In this document: one piece after another, positions 51,142-59,400 of the stretch
Position numbering within the stretch: the stretch's first letter is position 1
Layout of the letters: each line of letters starts with the position of its first letter
Assembly: GCA_023807065.1 (NCBI GenBank)
Contig: JAJJLU010000353.1
Coordinates: forward strand, 1-64,000
Direction of reading: 5' to 3'
DNA from: Isotricha intestinalis
Taxonomy: Eukaryota; Ciliophora; Litostomatea; Vestibuliferida; Isotrichidae
Length of the DNA: 64,000 nucleotides
The notes under the pieces: generated by a model
What the model was told of the DNA's origin: nothing
The model's database searches: none
What the model saw: only the letters and a program-made list of their open reading frames with translations
Translations under genes and position numbers: made by a program

Positions 51142-53286
51142 TTATTTATATAATTTCTTAAATAAAGAAACACAAACCAGAGAATCTAAAGCAGAATAAT
51201 GTAATTGTGACTCTTTTAAAGGCCTTTTTTCCCAGTTAGAACATTGTTCATATTTACATAAAGATTTTCCTAAAAGCTCTTCACATGTTAATTTAAGTGA
51301 TCTACATTTTTTCAAAAAAGTATATTGATATAAATCAATAACATCAATTAACTCACATTTAGATAAAACATTAGATATTTCATCAGGTAAAACAGATAAA
51401 TCGTTTTTATTGAATGAAAAACCAATAAATTTTTTATTTAAGAACATTTTTTTGAAAATAGTAAAAAATTCTTTAACTTTACTTAACTTAATTAAATCAA
51501 TAATCATCATATTTTTTTCTTCAAAATCACACATTTGAATAATAGAAACTTCAATTTTATTTTGAGATTTCATATTTTGTTTCCATTCTGTATCAATTCC
51601 TATATATTCTGAATTAATAAAATATTTGGAATATTCTGAATTTAAGATATCTAAATTATCTATAAATGAAACGTTTATTTCTTTTCTTGAATATTGTATA
51701 CAATTTTCATCATGTGGACCAAAAAAATCTTCTTCAAGATTGATTTCTGATTTTTCTTTTATATCATAATTATTCTTATTTAAAATTCCCTTTTCAACTC
51801 CTATATTGATTAAATATAAATATTTTTGATAATTTATTTTTTGATTTTCATTTTTTTCATTTGATTTTTCTAAATATTTATTAATAGTAAAATTTAAAGT
51901 ATTTTCGTTGCTTAAAGCAAAATCAACAATAATATCAAAGTGATCATCTTCTTCTCTTATTTTATAATTCATAAATGAAATTTCTGCTTTTTTATCTAAT
52001 TGTTTTTGAATATTATCTGGAAGATTAATATTTGGCAAAATTCTAATTATATTTAATAATTCTTTTTCCTTATTTATATTATTTTGAAAATATGAATTTA
52101 TAAATTTTGGAAATGTTTTTAATAAATATTGTATATTTTCTTTATCTGATATGTCAATATTAAATAATGTTTGTTTTATTAATTTTTCAGGTAAAGTTTT
52201 TCTAGTTTTTTCATCTAAAAATTTGATTAATTTAAGTGATTTAATTGGTGCTTTTATTTTTGTCACAAGAAATCCAAAAAATGTATTTATTTCTTTTTCA
52301 ATATTTGAAAAATTAATTTGATAATTATTCTCATATATTATATTATAATAATTTAATAATTCATAATAATCATTTAAACTTGGTTTTTCCATCAAATCAA
52401 TTATTAATGAATTTTTTATTTCTTCTGTCAAATTTTTATTTTCTTTATTTGTTTCAAGAATCATTTTTATAAAATGTGGAAGTATTGAATTTGGATTTAT
52501 TGTTTTGAGAATAAATTGATTAAAAGAAAGGAAAATATCTTCATCTAATAAATAAGTATTATACATTAATTGGATAAAATAATCTTTGAATTCTGGTTTG
52601 TTTATTTTATCTTCTTTTTCTTCTTCAAAATTTCTTTCTTCTAGATTTTCATTCAAATAAAAAATTTCATATGAATATAATTTTTGAAAAGAAAAAATGT
52701 TTATTATTTTCAATAAAATTATTCCTTCATAATTTTTTGTATTATTTTTATCTGAATAATAATTTTTTAATTCATCATTAATATCAAAAAAAGAAATATA
52801 TAATTTCAAGTTTTCTAAAGAATTGTTTTTATTAAAAATAATGTTTTTTTGAAATAAATCTATTGCTTTGTTTTTAACATCATTATTTTTGTTTACTAGG
52901 AAATCATTATCTTTAAAAAACAATAATAAAGAAAAAATATTCATAATTTCTGTACTTAAATGTCCGTTAAATTCATCTTTTGAATTTTCAAATATATTAA
53001 TAAAATAAATAAAAATATCATTATCGGTTTCTAATGAAAAAATCGATAATATCTTTTTCATTAATTTTTCATAACTAAAAATATTTGGATATAATATGCA
53101 ATTTCTAATATTTGAATTATAATAATTATTTGAATTTACAAAAAAATTTGATAATTCAAATAATTCTTTATATATAGAATTAAACCTTTTATTTTCATTT
53201 TTCTTTTTTTCAATTTCTTTTTTTCTTTCAATTTTTTTCAAAAATTTGTCTGTTTTTTTTTCATTTTTAGCATTTAAGTTTTCCAT
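51142..53286 (-). CDS. EXD3/Mut-7-like 3'-5' exonuclease
   Basis: 714 residues. A Lys-rich start and a long helical N-terminal part (about 30-530) precede a DEDDy exonuclease domain at about 540-714. Catalytic motifs are complete: Exo I in YIGIDTEWKQ (Asp and Glu), Exo II in FIGFSFNKNDLSVLP (Asp), and Exo III in LHYSALDSLVCVSLF (Tyr and Asp). The conserved SLKLTCEELLGKSLCKYEQC and SNWEKRPLKESQLHYSALD blocks are typical of the Mut-7/EXD3 branch. Members trim 3' ends of small or structural RNAs; Mut-7 acts in transposon silencing in worms, and Nibbler trims miRNAs and piRNAs in flies. The substrate here is unknown. The catalytic residues suggest an active enzyme. Confidence 0.85.
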   Translation of the reverse strand: MENLNAKNEKKTDKFLKKIERKKEIEKKKNENKRFNSIYKELFELSNFFVNSNNYYNSNIRNCILYPNIFSYEKLMKKILSIFSLETDNDIFIYFINIFENSKDEFNGHLSTEIMNIFSLLLFFKDNDFLVNKNNDVKNKAIDLFQKNIIFNKNNSLENLKLYISFFDINDELKNYYSDKNNTKNYEGIILLKIINIFSFQKLYSYEIFYLNENLEERNFEEEKEDKINKPEFKDYFIQLMYNTYLLDEDIFLSFNQFILKTINPNSILPHFIKMILETNKENKNLTEEIKNSLIIDLMEKPSLNDYYELLNYYNIIYENNYQINFSNIEKEINTFFGFLVTKIKAPIKSLKLIKFLDEKTRKTLPEKLIKQTLFNIDISDKENIQYLLKTFPKFINSYFQNNINKEKELLNIIRILPNINLPDNIQKQLDKKAEISFMNYKIREEDDHFDIIVDFALSNENTLNFTINKYLEKSNEKNENQKINYQKYLYLINIGVEKGILNKNNYDIKEKSEINLEEDFFGPHDENCIQYSRKEINVSFIDNLDILNSEYSKYFINSEYIGIDTEWKQNMKSQNKIEVSIIQMCDFEEKNMMIIDLIKLSKVKEFFTIFKKMFLNKKFIGFSFNKNDLSVLPDEISNVLSKCELIDVIDLYQYTFLKKCRSLKLTCEELLGKSLCKYEQCSNWEKRPLKESQLHYSALDSLVCVSLFKKLYK

Positions 53287-53351
53287 AAAATGAAAAAAAA
53301 TTGAAAAAAGAATTAATTAGTTAAAAATTTTTATTATAATATTATAAATTA

Positions 53352-53786
53352 CTATTTAATGGTAAAAATACCATTTTTAATAAAGCCAAGAGTATATAAA
53401 ATATCTTGAATAAATTCTTTAAAATTTTTATCATTTTTCATAACCCTTTCTAAGGTTCTTTTTTTATATTTTGCTCCATCAATTTCTCTTATAATTTTTC
53501 TTAAAGATTTATTTTTAAGCATATTTATAATTTTTTGATTTCCTTTTAATTTGTCTAAATCTTTTTTTTCTAAAATAATATCTTCTTCTTCATCTAAATT
53601 CAAAGGTTTATCATGATTTAAATTTTCATTTTCATTATTTTGATTATCATTCCCTTTGATAGTAATACATTTTTCTTTATGTTCTTTAAAGCAGTTAATT
53701 GAACAATAATAATTTTTACATTTAGGACATTTATAATTACTATTATCAATATTACAAATAATACATTTTTTAGCTTTTTCTTCCAT
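53352..53786 (-). CDS. ZNHIT3-like HIT-finger protein
   Basis: 144 residues. An N-terminal HIT-type zinc finger has the expected Cys/His set (CIICNIDNSNYKCPKC, YYCSINCFKEHKEKC). An acidic linker leads to a helical C-terminal domain with the ZNHIT3 layout (LDKLKGNQKIINMLKNKSLR; FKEFIQDILYTLGF). ZNHIT3/Hit1 with NUFIP1 promotes assembly of box C/D snoRNPs. Size, domain order and the closing helix all fit. It sits 65 bp upstream of the exonuclease gene on the same strand; there is no sign that the two act together. Confidence 0.83.
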   Translation of the reverse strand: MEEKAKKCIICNIDNSNYKCPKCKNYYCSINCFKEHKEKCITIKGNDNQNNENENLNHDKPLNLDEEEDIILEKKDLDKLKGNQKIINMLKNKSLRKIIREIDGAKYKKRTLERVMKNDKNFKEFIQDILYTLGFIKNGIFTIK

Positions 53787-53904
53787 AAAAATAATATAAT
53801 AAAAACAATATTATGAATAATAAAAAAAATAAAAAATTCAACAAAATATTTTTTATTAAAATCATAAATTAACTTATATTTCCTCTAAAAATAAAGAATC
53901 AAAT

Positions 53905-54945
53905 TTACTTGTATAGAGAACTAACTAATTTAGTTTCACTTTCATTTTCATTTTCTTTGAATTCATTATCTTTATTTTCACAACAAGATTTATAAACTCC
54001 TCTAAAGAAAAAAAAACAAAAAAGTGAATCAAATAATCCAGTTAAACAATATAAAATAGAATTAAAATAATAAATGATAATAGTAAAAGGTAGATTTTTT
54101 ATCAACTCAACAAGATATTGAACTAATTTAATAAACCTAGAAAAAAGTAAAAAAAAAGGAAATAATTTAAATAACATTACATAAATTTTTAAAGTTTCAT
54201 ATTCATTTTCATTTTGCTCTTTTAATTGATAAATTTTGTTTTTATAAAAATAATGACTTTTCAACAAAACTACAAAATTATAAATACAATTAAGAATAAT
54301 AAATATAGTTAAAATACTTCCAAAAAACAGTGATTTTAATTTTTTCTCATCATCAATTTTATCAAAGGAACAATGAGTAAAAGCAAAACCATAACCAGAA
54401 AAAAATAAAGGAAGTATACTTATCATTATAGAAAAACCTAAAGAAAAAAGTAAAGAATTTATCATTTGCTCTTTATGAGTACCTAATCCAATTATTTTAG
54501 TAGAATAATAAAATAATCTTGTTATTATTGTTGTCCAGCATACTCCGTTTAATTCAAAAAAATTATGAAAAAAAGAGTAAGATTGACAAAAAGTAGAAAC
54601 TGAGAATTCTTTGTAATATGTAAGATCTTTAATTAAGTTTTTATCAAAAATAAATAATTTTATGTAAAAACTTCCTTCAGTTAAAGCACTAAATAAATTA
54701 GATAATATTAATAAAAACATATAATGACTTCCTAAACCTACTTTCTTTTCATTGTTTGATTCAGTATTAGATAAAGATGTTTGTTCAAATGTTGTGGTTT
54801 CTTCTTCCTTTTTTAATGATTTTTGAAATTTTAATTGGAAACATAATAATATATATAAGATTACTATTACTAAACAAGAAAATATACTTATAATTGAACA
54901 CACAAATCTTGTTAAAGTTAAATTTTGTATATACTTAATATCCAT
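53905..54945 (-). CDS. Seven-helix receptor, cAMP-receptor (CAR)-like
   Basis: 346 residues with seven hydrophobic helices: about 12-35 (RFVCSIISIFSCLVIVILYI), 73-95 (MFLLILSNLFSALTEGSFYI), 118-150 (with NGVCWTTIITRLFYY), 163-185 (LLFSLGFSIMISILPLFFSG), 205-230, 255-280 (LFKLFPFFLLFSRFIKLVQY) and 295-318 (YYFNSILYCLTGLFDSLFCF). The pattern of short loops, LSNLFSAL in helix 2, the Cys before helix 3, GYGFAFTHCSF after helix 4 and an FDSL in helix 7 resembles the CAR/GPCR-class-E group of Dictyostelium and other protists. A signalling receptor is likely; its ligand is unknown. Loop 1 is expanded with Glu/Thr/Ser, and the C-tail is acidic. Confidence 0.7.
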   Translation of the reverse strand: MDIKYIQNLTLTRFVCSIISIFSCLVIVILYILLCFQLKFQKSLKKEEETTTFEQTSLSNTESNNEKKVGLGSHYMFLLILSNLFSALTEGSFYIKLFIFDKNLIKDLTYYKEFSVSTFCQSYSFFHNFFELNGVCWTTIITRLFYYSTKIIGLGTHKEQMINSLLFSLGFSIMISILPLFFSGYGFAFTHCSFDKIDDEKKLKSLFFGSILTIFIILNCIYNFVVLLKSHYFYKNKIYQLKEQNENEYETLKIYVMLFKLFPFFLLFSRFIKLVQYLVELIKNLPFTIIIYYFNSILYCLTGLFDSLFCFFFFRGVYKSCCENKDNEFKENENESETKLVSSLYK

Positions 54946-55019
54946 TTTTAAAATGGGAATTTTATAAAATTTTTTTTTAGTAAAAATAAAAATAAAAAAA
55001 TTAAATTACTTTCATTTAA
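54946..55019. promoter_or_regulatory. Upstream region of the 7TM receptor gene
   Basis: A short A+T stretch between the receptor ATG and relic C; assigned by position only. Confidence 0.25.
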
Positions 55020-55690
55020 TATACATTATACCTATTCATTATTTCTAATATTTAAATAAATTTCTAACATTTTATCTATTTCTACATTTTAATAATGTTT
55101 CATCTAAGGATTATTCAAATATTTTTTATTTTTTATTTCATTATCATCATTTTAATTTTAACAATAATAAATCCAGTCATAGAATAATCTTCTATTGATT
55201 TCATAAATTTAAATATAGTTTTAACATTATTATCCAAATAATTATTTAGTTAATTTTTTAATAGATTTATTTTTTTTTCTCATTTTTTCATAAATTACTT
55301 CATTTCAGTATATCTTATATTTAATACATTATTTATTGGCTTTGATTTTCTTCTAAATATTGTTTTTATTTTAAATATATTTATATAATGATAATTCTTC
55401 CTTTTTTTTACCAAAACTTTACTTTCGCTTAATTTTTTTAATTCAGGAAGAGAAATCACAGTTTTTAATGTTTGATTTGAAATTTTTTTCTTTCTTTTTT
55501 CTCTAATATTATTTCTTTGGTTCTCAACATTGAGTTCATTATATTTAATTGTAATCTAATTTGTTTTGTTAAAAAATCATGGTTTTTTTAATATTATGAA
55601 CTAAAAATTTATTTTTTTATTTCTTTTGGGATATGATAATGAATTTTTAGTATTTTTAATTGTTTTGTAAAAATGTTTAATTTAGTTAAA
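55020..55690 (-). pseudogene. Decayed protein-coding relic C
   Basis: One minus-strand frame from about 55690 to 55155 reads as a basic protein with few interruptions. The parts in order are KNTKNSLSYPKRNKKINF, a TAG, FIILKKP, a TGA, FFNKTN, a TAG, and then about 85 clean codons including NVENQRNNIREKRKKKI, LKTVISLPELKKLSESKVLV and FKIKTIFRRKSKPINNVLN. After more stops come LNNYLDNNVKTIFKFMKSIE and DYSMTGFIIVKIK. A frame change is followed by NDDNEIKNKKYLNNP. A run of 85 clean codons in such A+T-rich DNA, flanked by more of the same frame, argues for a former gene. The parent family is not recognised. Confidence 0.65.
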
Positions 55691-55742
55691 TATTATTATA
55701 TTTATTATTAAAATGAATTAATTTTTTATAACATTTTTTCCC

Positions 55743-56060
55743 TAGAAAAAATAAAAAGAAAAAAAAGTGAATATAATTTGAAATTGATGAATGAAGATAA
55801 AATAAAAGAAAAAAGAAAAATAAAAGATTTAAATAAATATATGGAATTAGAAAATGAATAATTTAATCAAGAAAAATAATTCATTATAAAAAATAAATCA
55901 AAATTAATTTGATTTGAAAAATGAGATTATTATTTTTAAAAAAGATAATATAAGTATTATTTTCCCTTTATAATAGTTATAAATTCCTTTTTCTTTTTTT
56001 AATATTATTAATAATAATAGAACAATGAATTTTATAAGGATTTTATTGATGTTATAGGGC
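55743..56060 (+). repeat. Decayed coding relic, copy 2 of a dispersed pair
   Basis: This is homologous to the minus-strand relic at 25335-25654. The shared blocks ATGGAATTAG (55841) and ATGAGATTATTATTTTTAAA (55921) are spaced identically in both. The best-kept peptide pieces are IKEKRKIKDLNKYMELENE, DLKNEIIIFKKDNISIIFPL and NNEFYKDFIDVIGQIM, in different frames and separated by stops. Confidence 0.6.
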
Positions 56061-56429
56061 AAATTATGTTTTTTTATTTTTCAAAATATTGATTTCTTAT
56101 TGTTCCTTAATTAGCTTTTTTTTATATATTATAGAATTAAAATCATTTATAAAAGATAAAGACATTAAAGTAAATTTTTCTTATCATATTTTTTCTTTTT
56201 TTATTTTTAAATATTGTTCAATTAAGAAGCTTTTTGATATTTTTTTATTTCATTATTTTGTGTTTTCTTCTATCTTTTTCTTGTTTATTTATTCTAATAT
56301 TTTTCATGTAAATTTCTATGAGAATCAGAAATAATTTGATTTTTTCTTTTTTATTTTAGATAATAATAATTAATATATTTTTTTGAAATATTTTTTTTAT
56401 AAATTAAAATTCTTGGTTTAGAAAGAAAA
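56061..56429. other. Spacer upstream of the TmcB-like gene
   Basis: T-rich on the plus strand, with an A-rich leader just before the ATG at 56430. The minus strand of 56090-56330 again reads as broken Lys/Asn/Gln text (fragment SDSHRNLHEKY), but with too many stops to claim. An 81-codon plus frame here is hydrophobic homopolymer translation and is probably not a gene. Confidence 0.35.
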
Positions 56430-59400
56430 ATGCAAAAAAAATTAAATAAAGACATTTGTTTATTTTTAAAAATTCAAAAAATTATTCCTTCAAATAAACA
56501 AATTTATTATATTATACTAATAATAAAATTAATTCCTCTTTTAGTAATAACTCATGATTGGGATTTAAATTCAAATAAAGGAATTTCAAAATGGATAAGA
56601 AAATTTACACTTGCAGAAATAATAAACAATATTACAATTTCGGAAATATTTTATATTATTGGAATAATTGGTTTTATCCTTTCTATCATAGATTTACTAT
56701 TATCTTTTTATTTTAAATCAAAAGTTGATTTAGAAGGAAATATTAATTCAAAATATAATAAACAATTAACTTTTTTTTCTTATAATATCTTTTTTTTATT
56801 TTATGCTTTTACTCAATATTATTATTCTTTTTTTGTAGAATTAATTTTTTCAAGTAGGAAAAATATTATGATTTATTTGATTGGAGTTATTCTTTTTTCA
56901 ATTTCAGTGATATTTGCTATTATAAATTCAGTAAATTTATCATCTATAATAATTCATGAACCAATGTTTATTTATAATAGATCTCCTTTGCTTAACCCTT
57001 TAAATAAGCTTGATTATTATAGCATGTTAATTTCAATTATTCAAATATTTATTCAAGCTGAATTTCATTTAAAATTCAAAGAATTTATTCTTATGAAAAT
57101 TATAATTAGAAGTATTTATTGTTTAATTTTTATCAAAATAATTTTTGATTTTAATGTTTATTATTCTTCTTTTACTTTTTATAAACTTTTATTTTTGTAT
57201 TTATGTATTTGTTTTATTTCTTGTGTTATTGAATTTATATTTTTATATGATTATAATAATAATTTGAAAATTCTTCAAAAAGATGAAGTCACAATAATAT
57301 TTAAAATAATAATAGAAATTTTAATAAGTTTAATTATAGTCGAATTACACTTTTATTTTGATAATAGAAAATTAAGGAAAAATATTTTAAATTTTAATCA
57401 TAATAATCCAAAAAGTTTCAATATGTCAATGATTAAATTTATTAATAATGTTTATTACCAAGAACAACCTTTTCTTTTAAGAAACATTTTTTTTGATTTG
57501 TACACTGAAATAAAGAAAAGAATTCATAATCCAAAATGTAAAAATAAAAGTGAAAAATGTTATTATTGTGAAGTTTTTAATTCTCAAAATTATTTAACTC
57601 AAATGAATTTTTATATTGAGAAAATTAAAGAATCAGATAAATTTAATTATAATTGTATTAAAAAAAATTTTCCTTTACTTGTTGGTTTTATAGATTATGA
57701 AATTAATTTTTATGAAACTATGACTTTTGATGACACAACTATTATTGATAATATCTTTTTTGTTATAGTATATTTTTTTATATATAATCATAGTTATTAT
57801 AGATGTATTTATCTTTTGGAAAAAATAAAAGAAAAACCAAAAATAAAAAAAAGCTTTTATTGTCTTGCTCAAATTGAAACTTTAAAAGAAAAAATTTTAA
57901 GGATTTATAATAATAATTTACATCAATCAAATGGTAGAATTCAAATGATAACAATTGAAGATGATAAAAAACATCATTCTAGTTTAATTAAACAATATTT
58001 AAGAAGTTATAGAAGTATAGATAGAATAATTTATTTAGAAAGTGAACATAAAAAATTTTTATTTAATTATATGAATTTAATGAATAACTTTAATGATGAT
58101 TATATTTCATTTGAAAGATTTAAAAAAGAAATATTGAAGTTTAACGAAAATTATAAAAGATTAAATAAAGAAACAAATAATATTTTAAAAACATATAAAT
58201 GTACCATAATATATTCATATATTAAATTTACTACTTTTTATCAATATTATAGGAATTCAATTCCAAAAAATATTGAAGAAGGATTAGAAAATTTTTTTTC
58301 AGAACAATTATCTTCATTAGTATTAAATTCAAAAAATTATTATGCTTTAATATTTGAAGCTGAATTTATTAAAAATAATATTGAATATAAAATAAGATAT
58401 GTTTCAAATGATTTAATCCATAAATTAAAATATACTAAATTTGAATTTAAAAATTTAACTCCTGAAAATATCTTTCCAAAAACTTTTTATAAATCATATA
58501 TATATAACTTCACAAAAACTTTAGAACAAGGAATGGATGTAATTCAATTAAACAATTGTTGTTTATTAGATAAAGAAAAATATGTGTTATTATATGATTT
58601 ATCAGGAAGTACAATTTTTAGACAAAATAAAATAGAATTTTATTTTAAATTAACAGAAGCAAAAGAACAAATAATAATAAATAAAAATACTCCAAAATTA
58701 TCATCAAAAAATAAAACATCAAATATAAATTCAATTAAGTTAAATCATTATTATGGAGCTTGCTTTTTATTTACAAATAGATTAGGAAAAATACAGAATT
58801 TAAGTAGAGGATTTGAAGATTTTTTTTTTCTTAATAGTGAAGTTTTAACTAAATATAATATTTACATTAATGATTTATTTAAATTTGAAAAATTTCATAA
58901 TCAAGGAAATTTCACTCAAAATTTATCTTCTGTTTATAATAATATTAATGAAATTTATATGAGAGAAGTTGGTCAATTAGGTGAAGATGCTTTTTCTAAA
59001 ATCATTATTCCTTTAAATGAATTCAAAAATTCTATGGATAATTCTAGTTTAAATTTTCATGTTGAAGTTAATTTCAAAGAAAAAAAATTAAATAAAGGAA
59101 AAAATAAAATTAAATATTATTTTATTTTTACTATTTCGATTTATGAAGATATTTCTCCTTTATCTATTAATTATACATTGATTAATAGTGGTAATATTAG
59201 ACACAGTTTTTTTTCTCAGAAAAGCAATTCTAAATTAACTGAATTAGATATTAATAAAAAACAAAATAATGATGGAAATAAATTATTATATGATTTTCCT
59301 TATGATAATAAAATTTCTAAAATAAAATTTATAGGTAATCTAATTTTGGAAAAATATATGAAATTTAAGAAAAGTCATAATGAAAAAACAGATAATTTAA

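Noticed and set aside
56089..56334. 81-codon plus-strand frame upstream of the TmcB-like gene
   Set aside because: It is mostly Phe/Ile/Ser from T-rich DNA, has no domain and overlaps minus-strand relic-like text. No evidence of a gene.
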